DNA of 64,000 nt from Nocardioides sp. J54 (GCF_000519005.1 NZ_JAER01000004.1:81162-145161), one strand, 5' to 3'; counted from the stretch's first letter, positions 32,402 through 41,704 are shown. Translations and numbers: made by a program. The notes: generated from the sequence alone by a model not told the origin.

Positions 32402-33309
32402 CCGTCCACGATCTCCCAGAAACGGGTGTGTGCCGACTCCGCCCACGCACTCCTCCGCTCCCTGAGGAGGCGCGCACCCTCCCGTCCGACCCACTCCGGC
32501 AGTAGCGCACCGGGGAGCTGGGGATCTCGACGCATGAAGCGCTGCTGGAGGTTCAACAGGTCGAGGTAGGTCAGCATCACCGCGTCGGCGCCCTCGGGCT
32601 GCGGCGCGCCCTCCTCCTGGTCGAGGAAGCGCTCGTACTGCCCCGCAAGCTCCGCGAGGTCCCAGGACCGCTCGACCAGATCGGCGTCCGACATGCCAAT
32701 GCCGACTGTGGGACCAGTCGTCGCGACGGCCGTGTTCTCCAGTCCAAGGTCGCGGATCAGCCGGCTGAGCTCAGGGGATCGCTCGTGGTGGGGACTCACC
32801 CACAGCCCGGGGGTGGGATTACCCATGCCCAGCCAGTCGAGGCCGCCATAGAGGCGCTTTCGGGTCGTCCGTTGCTGCTGAGGCACACTGACGTACAGCA
32901 TGAGCCAGCGCCCGTCCCACTCGTCCTCCGCCGCGAGGTAGGCCTCTGACCGCCGAACACCTTCTGCGATGAGCTCCTGACCCCGCGCCGCCAGTCGCCA
33001 TCGCACCGACCGTCCGACGCGCTCGCGCTCGAGCCAGCCAGCGGCTGCGGAACGAGCAAGCACCTGGCGTCCGGCATGGTCCTCCACGCCCAGCCCACCA
33101 AGCACCCTGAGCAACGCGGTCGTCCACGCGCCCTCCGGGCGGTCAGGCAACATCTCCCCCGCCAGCGTGAGCAGCAGTGATCGCGCGCTGGGCGGTGGGA
33201 GCAGGGGCGTTGCTCCACGCCGGCTCGGCAGCACCAGTCCTTCGGCCATGAGGACATGCAACCAGTTGGGGGAACCGCGCCGTCCTCCGGCTTCCTCCAG
33301 GGCGCTCAC
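32392..33309 (-). CDS. PaaX-family transcriptional regulator
   Basis: Regulator of 305 residues resembling PaaX, the phenylacetyl-CoA-responsive repressor. Seen: PPSARSLLLTLAGEMLP and WTTALLRVLGGLGVEDHAGRQVLARSAAAGWLERERVGR (winged helix, about 35-105), then WDGRWLMLYVSVPQQQRTTRK and LDWLGMGNPTPGLWVSPH typical of the family. Starts at GTG 33309 by GTGA overlap with the GntR stop, so the two regulators are made together. Likely senses an aryl- or acyl-CoA intermediate of the island. Confidence 0.85.
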   Translation of the reverse strand: MSALEEAGGRRGSPNWLHVLMAEGLVLPSRRGATPLLPPPSARSLLLTLAGEMLPDRPEGAWTTALLRVLGGLGVEDHAGRQVLARSAAAGWLERERVGRSVRWRLAARGQELIAEGVRRSEAYLAAEDEWDGRWLMLYVSVPQQQRTTRKRLYGGLDWLGMGNPTPGLWVSPHHERSPELSRLIRDLGLENTAVATTGPTVGIGMSDADLVERSWDLAELAGQYERFLDQEEGAPQPEGADAVMLTYLDLLNLQQRFMRRDPQLPGALLPEWVGREGARLLRERRSAWAESAHTRFWEIVDGVG

Positions 33310-34109
33310 TGCGTGGCGAACCGGGTCCAGGTCAGACCCCGGTCGACCTCCTCGCCAACCGCGTCCACGTAAGCCCCTACGTGCTTGGACATGCGCTGGC
33401 GGGCGAGATCCTCGTCGCCCGCACGGATTGCACGTGTGATCGCCTCGTGCGCCCGACACGTGTCACGGCGCACCGTACGGTCCACGACGCCCACATGACC
33501 CGTGGAGTCGTAGATGATCTCGGCGAGCGCCTCCATCAGACCCGCGAGCAGCTCGTTACCGGAAGCCCGGGCAACTGCCATGTGCCAGTCGACGTTCGCG
33601 CGCAGGAAGGTGCTGACCTCGTCTGCCGCCGCCATCGCTCGACAGCTCCTGTCCATGTCACGCAGCTGATGGTCGGTACGTCGGAGCGCCGCCAGGCTCG
33701 CGCACGCCGGTTCGACCGTTGCTCGCGTCTGCAACAGTGCCGCCAGCGACACCCGCGTCCCGCGGGCCACCAGGCGGGCTGACGCCGCGAGCTGGTGCCC
33801 GTCAGGCCGCCGAGCGATTGCGCCGCCGTCCCTGCCGGCCCGGATCTCGACGAAGCCCCTGACCTGGAGGACACGTAGCGCCTCGCGCACCGAGCTGCGA
33901 CTCAGACCGGTCTGGGCAACCAGGTCGCGCTCGGCCGGGAGGTGGTCGCCTTCGCGGATCTCACCATCGATGATGCGCCCCGCCAGGCTCTCAGCGAGGA
34001 CATCACTCGCCTTCGGCACGCGGAGCGGTGTGAACACGGCGCCTGCACCACCCCGCCCGGAGTCGGACGGGGGCGGCGCCGTGCCGAAAGGGACGCTCAT
34101 CGGATCCAC
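33306..34109 (-). CDS. FadR-subfamily GntR regulator
   Basis: Protein of 267 residues. The winged helix is at about 30-100 (KASDVLAESLAGRIIDGEIR, LPAERDLVAQTGLSRSSVREALRVLQVRGFV) and the all-helical FCD effector domain follows, with RANVDWHMAVARASGNELL carrying the His/Asp metal ligands. Closely related to the GntR at 62058. It lies 14 bases after the binding-protein gene; a start at 34100 is also possible. The operon's first promoter carries TGGTCTGACCG at 41705, consistent with autoregulation. Confidence 0.9.
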   Translation of the reverse strand: MDPMSVPFGTAPPPSDSGRGGAGAVFTPLRVPKASDVLAESLAGRIIDGEIREGDHLPAERDLVAQTGLSRSSVREALRVLQVRGFVEIRAGRDGGAIARRPDGHQLAASARLVARGTRVSLAALLQTRATVEPACASLAALRRTDHQLRDMDRSCRAMAAADEVSTFLRANVDWHMAVARASGNELLAGLMEALAEIIYDSTGHVGVVDRTVRRDTCRAHEAITRAIRAGDEDLARQRMSKHVGAYVDAVGEEVDRGLTWTRFATQ

Positions 34110-34123
34110 CCCCGTCCTCGTCC

Positions 34124-35341
34124 TCAGTCCAGCTTGCAGGCCGGGTTCGGCGACGGGTTGTTGGTCGCAGCCGGGATGGCTGCCGTCGCAACCAGCTCCA
34201 GACCCCCGCCGGCGGTCTTCTGGACCGTGCCTACATACGTCGGCGCCTCGATCTGGTGATCCTCTGCCCGCATGGTGACCTCGCCCTGGATGGAGTCGAA
34301 GGTCAGGCCCTCGAGCGCCTCTGCCACGTCCGCGGGTGCGATGCTTCCCGCCTCCTCGATAGCAGCGAAGATGGCCTGCATCCCCAGGTAGCCGTTCCCC
34401 ACGTTCTCAGCGGGCGGGTGCCCCTTCTCCGCCGCGTAGGACTCGACGAACGCCTTGGTGGCTGGGTTGTCAGCCGTAGGGATCCAGCTGTTCGTCCCGA
34501 GAGCACCGACCAGCCGCTCGTCGCCGAGCGCCTTCAAGGTGGCGGCCGAGAGCCCCGTGTTCACCAGGACCGTCTCGTACTTCTGCAGTACCCCGAACTG
34601 GAGAGCCTGCTTGAGGAAGTTCACGACGTCACTGCCGGCCAGGGAAACGACGAGCCCACCCTTTCCGCTGAGCTGGCTCAGGTGACTGCCGAAGTCGGTC
34701 GTGCCCAAGGGGGAGAAGAGCTTGACGTTGAGCTTGCTGTCCTCCCCTTTGAGGGTCTTCTCGATCCCGGCGGTGCTCGCCTGGCCGAACGAGTAGTCGG
34801 CGGCGATGCTGTCCCACTGCGGCAGCTTCTCCTCGGTCAACCAGTGTGCGATGGTGTTGACGCCTGCCGTGTCGTTCGCGGTGACCCGGAAGTACCTGGG
34901 TGTGCAGGACTTCCCGGTGAGGTCGTCACTCTGACCCTGGGTACCGATCATGAGGGCGTCCCAGGCCTCCAGCTTCGGAGTCACCGCCGCCATCTCCGGA
35001 GAGGAGACCAGTCCGATGATGAAGCGGGCATTCTTCTCCTGCACCAGGCGCTGGGACGCGGTGAGGGCCCCCTCTGCAGTACCGAGCGAGTCCGCGAACT
35101 CCAGCTCGATCTCGTGACCGTCAATGCCGCCGTTGGCGTTGGCCTCGTCCGCGGCGAACTGGATTCCTTCCCGCTGTTCCTCGCCGTACTCGGCGTAAGG
35201 GCCCGACTGCGGGGTGACGACCGCGATGCGGATCGGGCCGTCGGCGTCCTGCTTCGATGTGCTGGCAGCGCCGCCGCTGCAGGCCGCGGTGGCCAGGGTT
35301 AGCGCGCTCAGCGCGACACCCAGTCGTAGCGACTTCTTCAT
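34124..35341 (-). CDS. Liv-type ABC substrate-binding lipoprotein (island importer)
   Basis: Secreted lipoprotein of 405 residues from ATG 35341, with GGAGAT 4-9 bases before it. Signal peptide MKKSLRLGVALSALTLATAAC with the lipobox Cys at 21. The mature protein begins with a Ser/Thr linker and IRIAVVTPQSGPYAEYGEEQ, then NANGGIDGHEIELEF, the LivJ/LivK periplasmic-binding fold. Family members bind branched amino acids, amides, or aromatic and aliphatic acids; the CoA ligase in the operon points to a carboxylate here (inference). It is encoded after the permease and ATPase genes. Confidence 0.9.
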   Translation of the reverse strand: MKKSLRLGVALSALTLATAACSGGAASTSKQDADGPIRIAVVTPQSGPYAEYGEEQREGIQFAADEANANGGIDGHEIELEFADSLGTAEGALTASQRLVQEKNARFIIGLVSSPEMAAVTPKLEAWDALMIGTQGQSDDLTGKSCTPRYFRVTANDTAGVNTIAHWLTEEKLPQWDSIAADYSFGQASTAGIEKTLKGEDSKLNVKLFSPLGTTDFGSHLSQLSGKGGLVVSLAGSDVVNFLKQALQFGVLQKYETVLVNTGLSAATLKALGDERLVGALGTNSWIPTADNPATKAFVESYAAEKGHPPAENVGNGYLGMQAIFAAIEEAGSIAPADVAEALEGLTFDSIQGEVTMRAEDHQIEAPTYVGTVQKTAGGGLELVATAAIPAATNNPSPNPACKLD

Positions 35342-35382
35342 TGGATCTCCCATCAGTTATCGACTGTTGCCGTCGTGGAGGG

Positions 35383-36081
35383 TCAGACTCCGACGAGCTC
35401 GCGGAGCGAGTCGGCGGAGGTTGTTTCGATGGATCCCTCAGCGACCGTCTCGCCCTTGAGCAGGACGGCGTACCGGTCTGCGAGGCGGGTCACGAGGTCT
35501 AGGCGCTGCTCGATGAGCAGCATCGACGTCCCCGCTGCCTTGAGGGCAGCGAGGCAGTCCCCGAGAAGGTCGATGACGACCGGGGCGAGGCCTTCGGACG
35601 GCTCGTCGAGGAGCAGGACCCGGGGGTTCGACATCAAGGCACGACCGATAGCGAGCATCTGCTGCTGACCACCGCTGAGCTGCGTCCCTAGGGAGCGACG
35701 GCGCTCGCGCAGGTCCGGGAACATGTCGAACACGCTCGCGAGGTCCCACGGGCCCTTGCGGTTCGGGGCCGTTCCGATCACGAGGTTCTCCTCGACGGTG
35801 AGCGTGGGGAGGATCCACCGACCTTGAGGCACCAGCGCCGCTCCGAGGTTTGCTGCCTCGTGCGGCGCGCGACCGCGGAGCCGCCGTCCCCCGATTTCGA
35901 TCGTCCCGCCCCGCAGGTTCGCGATCCCGAACATGGCGTTGAGACTGGTCGTCTTGCCTACGCCGTTGGGTCCGAGCAGGGCGAACGACTCCCCCTCGGC
36001 GACATCGAAGCTCAGACCGTCGAGGATGAGGGCGTCGTCGTAGAAGGCGCGGACGCCGTCGAATGTCAGGACGGTGGTCAT
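35383..36081 (-). CDS. livF: Liv-type ABC ATPase, LivF-like (island importer)
   Basis: ATPase of 232 residues: Walker A LLGPNGVGKTTSLNAMFG, signature LSGGQQQMLAIGRAL and Walker B VLLLDEPSEGLAPVV, with LivF-typical GRWILPTLTVEENL. It pairs with LivG to drive uptake. The start overlaps the livG stop (ATGA). The binding-protein gene follows 41 bases later. Confidence 0.93.
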   Translation of the reverse strand: MTTVLTFDGVRAFYDDALILDGLSFDVAEGESFALLGPNGVGKTTSLNAMFGIANLRGGTIEIGGRRLRGRAPHEAANLGAALVPQGRWILPTLTVEENLVIGTAPNRKGPWDLASVFDMFPDLRERRRSLGTQLSGGQQQMLAIGRALMSNPRVLLLDEPSEGLAPVVIDLLGDCLAALKAAGTSMLLIEQRLDLVTRLADRYAVLLKGETVAEGSIETTSADSLRELVGV

Positions 36082-36776
36082 GCGGCACTCCTTCCGAGGT
36101 ATGCCTCCATCACCCGGGCATCGCGACGCACGTCCTGAGGGTCACCGTCAGCGATCACGGCCCCTTGCTCCAGGACGGTGAGCCGGTCACAGACCCGGTA
36201 GACGACCTCGAGGTGGTGCTCGACCAGGACGACGGTGGTCCCGCGGTCCCGCACGAGCTCGGCGAGGTGGTCCGCCAGCGCGATGCTCTCCTCCCGCGAC
36301 AGCCCGGCAGCCGGCTCATCGAGCAGGACCAGCGCCGGGGAGCCGATCAGGGCGAGCGCGATGTCGACCCGTCGCTGCTCGCCGTACCCGATCTCCGCGG
36401 GTGTGTGGCGCAGGCAGCCCTCCAGGTCGAGGGCGCGCACGACGGCGTCCACGTCCGGCTCCTTCAACAGGCCTGCCGCGACGTCCAACTGGTCGGCAAC
36501 GGTCAGCTCGGGGTAGACGCTGATGCGCTGGAACGAGCGCGCTATGCCCAGGTGCCGACGGCGTGGCGCCGTCATCCTGGTGACGTCGCGCCCGCGGAAC
36601 CGGACAGATCCGGACGTCGGGCGTTGCCGTCCCGAGACGAGGTCGATACACGTGCTCTTCCCGGCACCGTTCGGTCCGATCAGGCCGTGGATCGTCCCTT
36701 CCGTCACCTCGAGCGACACGTTGTTGACGGCCTTGACGCTTCCGTAGGCGAAGGTCAGGTCCTCAAGTTGCAGCAC
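36078..36776 (-). CDS. livG: Liv-type ABC ATPase, LivG-like (island importer)
   Basis: ATPase of 232 residues from GTG 36776, chosen because GAGGAGG lies 6 bases upstream; the extra 34 residues of a longer frame overlap livM and are not conserved. Motifs: HGLIGPNGAGKSTCIDLVSG, then IGYGEQRRVDIALALIG in place of the usual LSGGQ-type signature (YGEQR), and LVLLDEPAAGLSREE. The relaxed signature is common in LivG. Confidence 0.9.
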   Translation of the reverse strand: MLQLEDLTFAYGSVKAVNNVSLEVTEGTIHGLIGPNGAGKSTCIDLVSGRQRPTSGSVRFRGRDVTRMTAPRRRHLGIARSFQRISVYPELTVADQLDVAAGLLKEPDVDAVVRALDLEGCLRHTPAEIGYGEQRRVDIALALIGSPALVLLDEPAAGLSREESIALADHLAELVRDRGTTVVLVEHHLEVVYRVCDRLTVLEQGAVIADGDPQDVRRDARVMEAYLGRSAA

Positions 36777-37929
36777 GGCTGCCTCCTCGGTTCGAACTCG
36801 AATCGGACGTCCTGGACTCGCGGCGGAGCAGTGACGCGGCGGCCTTTCCGACGCGTTCCAGGATCTCGGTGCACCCACCGGGGGCGAGGAGGACGACGGC
36901 GATCAGCACCGTGCCGATGACGGCCTGGTAGTGATCCCCGCTGCCCGCCAGGTAGTTCTGCAGGAGGACGAACAGCACGGCGCCCAGGGGCGGCCCCAAC
37001 ACGCTGCGTACTCCACCGATGACCGCGACGATGAGGGCGAGGCCCGACGTGGACCAGTACAACGCCGTCAACGACATGAAGCTCGTCGTCACGAGGTTGA
37101 GGGTCCCTGCAATGCTCGCCACCAGGCCGGAGGCTGCGAAGGCGGCCACCCGCGGCCAGTAGGTCGCATAACCCGAGAAGCGCATGCGCTCCTCGTTGTC
37201 GCGGATCGAGGCGAGGCGTCGTCCCCAGGTGCAGCGACTGAGGAACCACAACACGGCGACGGTCAGCATCAGCACGCCCCACACGACCGGCCACGCCTCG
37301 ACCGGGTTCCCGTACAGCATCACGTCCTTCCCGAGCAGCGTCCCTTCGAGCTGCACGTTGAGACCGTCAGCGCCCCGGGTCACCGAGTGCATCTGCCCCC
37401 CAGCGACCCAGACCAGCATCCCGATGGCGAGGGTGAGCATCGCGAACGCGATGCCCGGAGCCCGGATGGTCAACAGGCCGACCACCAAGGCCGCAAGGGT
37501 TCCGAGGCCGATGCCCACCACCAGGGTCAACCCGATGGGCAGGGCAGTGTGCTGCGCGACGTAAGCCGTGCCGTACCCGGCGATCCCGTAGAACGCAGCG
37601 TGGCCGAAGCTCAGCTGGCCGGTCTGCCGGAGCAACCAGCCGATGCTCAGCGCCAACAGGCCCAGCACGACCGCCTGCTGCGCCAGGTGGAGTTGGTAAA
37701 GGCTGATCACCCAGGGCGCCCCCAGACCGGCGACTGCCAGCGCCAGCCATCCGAGTGCTTGCCAACGGGCGGCGCGTCGAGCACGCCGCATTGTCGCCGC
37801 CACCCCGTCCGGCAGGATGCCGGGCGAGCGCGGTGCATGCTGGCTGCGGGAGTCCTGCGGCCCGGCAGCACCGGACACGTCGTTCGCCGCGGTCACCTCG
37901 GCGCTCCTCTCTACGGCCTGTCCAGTCAC
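36763..37929 (-). CDS. livM: Liv-type ABC permease, LivM-like (island importer)
   Basis: Membrane permease of 388 residues. It starts at GTG 37929 by GTGA overlap with the livH stop; a much longer open frame to 38457 lies in livH and is rejected. About ten helices; LSIGWLLRQTGQLSFGHAAF and IRDNEERMRFSGY are the LivM signatures. An N-terminal polar tail of about 45 residues precedes the first helix. The 3' end overlaps livG by 14 bases. Confidence 0.92.
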   Translation of the reverse strand: MTGQAVERSAEVTAANDVSGAAGPQDSRSQHAPRSPGILPDGVAATMRRARRAARWQALGWLALAVAGLGAPWVISLYQLHLAQQAVVLGLLALSIGWLLRQTGQLSFGHAAFYGIAGYGTAYVAQHTALPIGLTLVVGIGLGTLAALVVGLLTIRAPGIAFAMLTLAIGMLVWVAGGQMHSVTRGADGLNVQLEGTLLGKDVMLYGNPVEAWPVVWGVLMLTVAVLWFLSRCTWGRRLASIRDNEERMRFSGYATYWPRVAAFAASGLVASIAGTLNLVTTSFMSLTALYWSTSGLALIVAVIGGVRSVLGPPLGAVLFVLLQNYLAGSGDHYQAVIGTVLIAVVLLAPGGCTEILERVGKAAASLLRRESRTSDSSSNRGGSRAAT

Positions 37930-38780
37930 AGCGCGGTCCTCCTTCCCGCGATCCCCTGGGGCCGTACGAGGAGAACCCCGAGCATCAGCAGGTACGGCAC
38001 GTAGGCCGAGAAGGTCGGCGCCTGCACGGTGGCCAGTGCGTGGGCGAGGCCGACGAGCAAGGCTGCGATCATCGGGCCACCGATGCTGCCGAGCCCACCC
38101 ACGACCACCACGATGAAGGTGGTGATCAGGATCTCGGTCCCCATGGCCGGGGAAAGGGTGAGGTAGGGGCCGGCGAGCACGCCCGCCAACCCCGCGAGCC
38201 CGAAACCGAGCGCGACGACGGTCCCGCTGACGCGGTCGACGTTCACGCCCATGGCGCCGGTGGTCGTCCGGTCGTCTCCGGCAGCGCGGACGAACAAGCC
38301 CGTGCGGGAGAACTTCAGCCACGCGATGAGGGCAGCGCACACGAGCAGACCCATCGCAATGACGAACAATCTGTAGGTCGGATAGGTGGCCAGCCCCAGG
38401 TCGGTGCTTCCCTGAAGCGCGGAGGGCGGGTCGATGGTGTGCGCCCTGGTCCCCCACGTCGTCTGGATGACGTCCGCCACCACGAACGTGATGCCGAAGG
38501 TCAGCAGCACCATGTCGAGCGGGCTGCGTCCGCTCAGGTGGCGCAGGCCGAACCTGTCAACGAGGAGTCCCGCTGCAGCAAGCAGGACGGGAACGGTGAC
38601 GAGCGCCAACCAGAACGAGGTCCGGTCCGTGATCGCCATGGCGACGTAGGCCGCGAGCATGTAGATCGCACCGTGTGCGAAGTTGACGACTCCTCGCAGG
38701 CCGAAGATCAGGGCCAGGCCCGAAGACAGGACGAGGAGGAGGACGCCGAAGGCTAGGCCGTTCAGCACCTGGACGAACAT
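37926..38780 (-). CDS. livH: Liv-type ABC permease, LivH-like (island importer)
   Basis: Permease of 284 residues from ATG 38780 with GGAGGC upstream. Seen: LSSGLALIFGLRGVVNFAHG (LivH opening), VVGGLGSIGGPMIAALLVG (cytoplasmic coupling loop), and a C-terminal VRPQGIAGRR. It follows the CoA ligase gene after a 148-base gap in which nothing distinct is seen, so it may be transcribed from the same upstream promoter. Confidence 0.93.
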   Translation of the reverse strand: MFVQVLNGLAFGVLLLVLSSGLALIFGLRGVVNFAHGAIYMLAAYVAMAITDRTSFWLALVTVPVLLAAAGLLVDRFGLRHLSGRSPLDMVLLTFGITFVVADVIQTTWGTRAHTIDPPSALQGSTDLGLATYPTYRLFVIAMGLLVCAALIAWLKFSRTGLFVRAAGDDRTTTGAMGVNVDRVSGTVVALGFGLAGLAGVLAGPYLTLSPAMGTEILITTFIVVVVGGLGSIGGPMIAALLVGLAHALATVQAPTFSAYVPYLLMLGVLLVRPQGIAGRRTAL

Positions 38781-38928
38781 GGAGCCTCCATGGGTGTGCA
38801 AGATGGGCGGACGTGGGTGGGGGAGGTCAGGCAGGATCGACTGGCCACGGACATACGTCGTCCGGGGCGGTTGAGGCGGAGGCCGCTGACCTAGAGCGGC
38901 CCTCGAGCGCAGGAGAGACCGAGCGAGG

Positions 38929-40821
38929 TCATCGCGCCGTCTCGGCGACGTGGATGCGCGACGCGAACGTGAATCCGACCAGGGCTTCCCGTAGCTGGCG
39001 TCCGGCGAGTTCATCGTGCACGACGGTGTCAACCACGAGACGCCGACCGCCGCGGTCGATACTGATCTCCGCCCGCGGATCGAGGCCGCGGGCTATCTCG
39101 CGAACGACGCGCAGGATCGCGTCGTCTCGCAGGGCGGGCTTCGAGACCTTGCCTACGGGAGTGAGCGGAATCCGATCGAGGACGACGACCTCGACGGGCA
39201 CAGCGGCACGTTCGTGCACACGGGTGCGGCAGTGGTCGAGGAGCTCTGCGGGGTCGAGGTCGATACCTTCCCGTGCCTCGACGTAGGCGATGGGAAGCTC
39301 GCCCTTCATGAGGTCCGGACGGCCCACAGCGGCAGCCAGGTGCACCCCCGGGTGCGCGGCGAGCGCTTCCTCGACCTCGCGAGGATCGATGTTGTGCCCG
39401 CCCCTGATGATGAGGTCCTTGGCCCGGCCGAACACCCACACGTAGCCGTCGTCGTCCACGCTGCCGAGATCTCCGGTGTTGGCCCACCGCCAGGCTCGCG
39501 GGAGGTCGTCCGGCAACCCCGTCGGGAAGAACTCACGGTCCAGGTCGGGGTCGAGGTACCCGGCAACCGTCGTCGGGCTCCCGATCAGGAGAACGCCTCG
39601 TTCGCCAGGCCGACAGTCGCGAACCCACCGCCCTTCTTCGTCGAGCTCCACGGACTTCACACGAACGAACGGAAGCGGCTGTCCGACGGAGCCGACCCTC
39701 GGTTCGCGTTGTTCACCGAAGTGGCCGGTCGTGGTCCCGTGAAGCTCCGTCATCCCCCAGTTTTCGCGCAGCCAGATCCCGAAGCGCTCGTGGAATCCTC
39801 GGACGAGCTCCATCGGGACAGCGCTGCCGCCGCAGTGGAAGTCGCGCACGACGCATCCACTGGAGCTGCCCTCACCGTGCAGCAGCGCGAGCGCTGTCGT
39901 CGGCGTCGCGAGAACGGACGTCACCCGGAAACGGCGCGCGACGTCCCAGAACGACTCCACCACTTCCGGCGCGCGAAATCCCGCCTGGGTCAGTGTCAAG
40001 AGCGTCCCACCGAAGAGGAGGGTACGAAGCCCCAGCGAGATGCTGCCCCCGCAGTGGAAGTTGGGCATGCCGTGCGCCGTGACCGTGTCGGCCTCGTTGC
40101 CCATCAAGGCGCCGACGTTCCAGGCGACCCGCAGCTGCCCCGCCTGGGACATCCGCACGAGCTTCGGCGCTCCCGTCGTCCCCCCGGTAGGCATGACCAG
40201 GGCGTCGCGCCACGGGTCCTCGTCCGCGACGAGTGCCACTCCACGGCCGTGCGGCAACAATCTGGTGGCGAGGTCCCGATCTGGTTCGACATCGTTCACC
40301 AGCAGGACCTCGACCAGGCCCGGAGCGGCCACTCGGAGGGCGCTCAGGCCGCCCTTGGCTTCGAGGATCGCCCGGGTCGTGAGGAGGACCGTGGCGGCAG
40401 TGCGGTTGAGGACCGCCGCGACGGGTTCGAGGTCGAGGAACGGGTTGAGGGGCACGGCGACACCCGCCGCCTGTGCACCCCAGAGCGCCGTGAGCCCCTC
40501 GGGGATCATCGGCAGCATGATCCCCACCACGGACGGACGCGCTCCGGCGACGGTGTGGAAAAGATCGGCTGATGCCTCGACGTCAGCCACCAAGTCCTGG
40601 TAGGTGAGCGTGGCGGTCGGCGTCAGGAGGTCTGGCGCCTCGACCTGGATGACGGCGGGCTTGTCGGGGTCCGTCGCCGCAGCGTGGCGAAGGCACCCAA
40701 GGATGGTCCCCGCGGGAAGCAGATCCGACGGACGGTAGTTCGACTCGATGTCGACGACGTCTGCAGCGCTCCGGATCCGCCGACGCAGCACTCCCGACTC
40801 ACGCAACGGAGATCCCGCCAT
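38929..40821 (-). CDS. Acyl-CoA ligase with C-terminal extension
   Basis: AMP-forming ligase of 630 residues. The P-loop VMPTGGTTGAPKLVRMSQAG is present; NWGMTELHGTTTGHFGEQ, ANTGDLGSVDDDGYVWVFGR, KDLIIRGGHNIDPREVEE and catalytic Lys in LTPVGKVSKPALRDDA follow. After that Lys come about 70 further residues (DPRAEISIDRGGRRLVVDTV), longer than usual for the family, ending in VAETAR. It starts 23 bases inside the preceding SDR gene. Probably activates the acid brought in by the Liv importer of the same operon. Confidence 0.92.
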   Translation of the reverse strand: MAGSPLRESGVLRRRIRSAADVVDIESNYRPSDLLPAGTILGCLRHAAATDPDKPAVIQVEAPDLLTPTATLTYQDLVADVEASADLFHTVAGARPSVVGIMLPMIPEGLTALWGAQAAGVAVPLNPFLDLEPVAAVLNRTAATVLLTTRAILEAKGGLSALRVAAPGLVEVLLVNDVEPDRDLATRLLPHGRGVALVADEDPWRDALVMPTGGTTGAPKLVRMSQAGQLRVAWNVGALMGNEADTVTAHGMPNFHCGGSISLGLRTLLFGGTLLTLTQAGFRAPEVVESFWDVARRFRVTSVLATPTTALALLHGEGSSSGCVVRDFHCGGSAVPMELVRGFHERFGIWLRENWGMTELHGTTTGHFGEQREPRVGSVGQPLPFVRVKSVELDEEGRWVRDCRPGERGVLLIGSPTTVAGYLDPDLDREFFPTGLPDDLPRAWRWANTGDLGSVDDDGYVWVFGRAKDLIIRGGHNIDPREVEEALAAHPGVHLAAAVGRPDLMKGELPIAYVEAREGIDLDPAELLDHCRTRVHERAAVPVEVVVLDRIPLTPVGKVSKPALRDDAILRVVREIARGLDPRAEISIDRGGRRLVVDTVVHDELAGRQLREALVGFTFASRIHVAETAR

Positions 40822-41608
40822 TCACACTGATGACCTGACCTGTCACCCGCCGCGATCGTCGGGAGGTGAGGAAGAGGATCGCTTCGGCAAGGTCACTGGG
40901 TTCGGTCATGCCCAGGCCTGCCTGCCGGGTGATCCTGTCGAAGATCTTCCGGCTGAACTCCTGCGACATCGCCCGGTCGTAGGACGCGGTGTCGACGATC
41001 AGCGACGGCGTGAGGACGTTGACCCGGATGCCATCGCGCTTTGCCTCCACTGCCAGCGTCTGCGAGAAAGTCACGATCGCGGCCATGGCGGCACCGATCC
41101 CGGTCTCGCCCGGCGTCGGCACTTTCGCTGCGTCACTCGCGATGTTCACGATGACGCCAGCGCGGCTGGCCCGCATGTAGGGCAGCACGGCACGGTTCAT
41201 CAGGAGCGGGCCGAGAGCCTGTTGCTCCACGATGTCCCGCAGCTGCTCGAGCGGAGTCTCATGGAGGAGGGTCGGCTGGTAGGGGGCGACCGTCGAACAG
41301 ACGAGCACGTCGATCCTCCCCAGGATGCGCGCAGCGGTTGCCGCCGCCTCCCGGGCCTCCTCGGGCCGGTTCAGGTCGGCCGGGACGAACTCGACACCAG
41401 CCTGCGGCGAGTGCTGGAGCACAGCCTCGACGGCCTTCTTGCCTCGTGCCTCGTTCCGTGCCACGAGCACGAGATCGGTGCACCCGGCACGCACGTACTC
41501 GATGGCAGTGGCCAGTCCGACACCGGAGGTGCCTCCTGCTACGACGACGCCGCTGCCAGCGAACTCGCCCTGCGGCTCGGCAGCGCTTCCGGACCCAGTC
41601 GTGTCCAT
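40799..41608 (-). CDS. SDR-fold protein lacking the YxxxK active site (paralogue)
   Basis: First gene of the island's long minus operon, 269 residues from ATG 41608 with GGAGGT just before it. Rossmann motif VAGGTSGVGLATAIEYVRAG and the end GQVISVNGGISVA are intact. At the active site IVNIASDAAKVPTPGETGIG continues AAMAAIV: the Tyr is Ile and the Lys is Met, as in the paralogue at 30805 (Leu/Met). Both also share the unusual SDAAKVPTPGE segment. So the loss is inherited, not a sequencing slip, and the proteins probably have a changed or non-catalytic role on an acyl-CoA. Confidence 0.88.
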   Translation of the reverse strand: MDTTGSGSAAEPQGEFAGSGVVVAGGTSGVGLATAIEYVRAGCTDLVLVARNEARGKKAVEAVLQHSPQAGVEFVPADLNRPEEAREAAATAARILGRIDVLVCSTVAPYQPTLLHETPLEQLRDIVEQQALGPLLMNRAVLPYMRASRAGVIVNIASDAAKVPTPGETGIGAAMAAIVTFSQTLAVEAKRDGIRVNVLTPSLIVDTASYDRAMSQEFSRKIFDRITRQAGLGMTEPSDLAEAILFLTSRRSRRVTGQVISVNGGISVA

Positions 41609-41704
41609 CGGACCTCCGGTGATCGTGCGCCTGCGCCGAGACTTCGCAGGACCCAATTCTCAGACCTTTTAGTGAGATAGATGTGACCCAAGCCACGCCT
41701 CACA

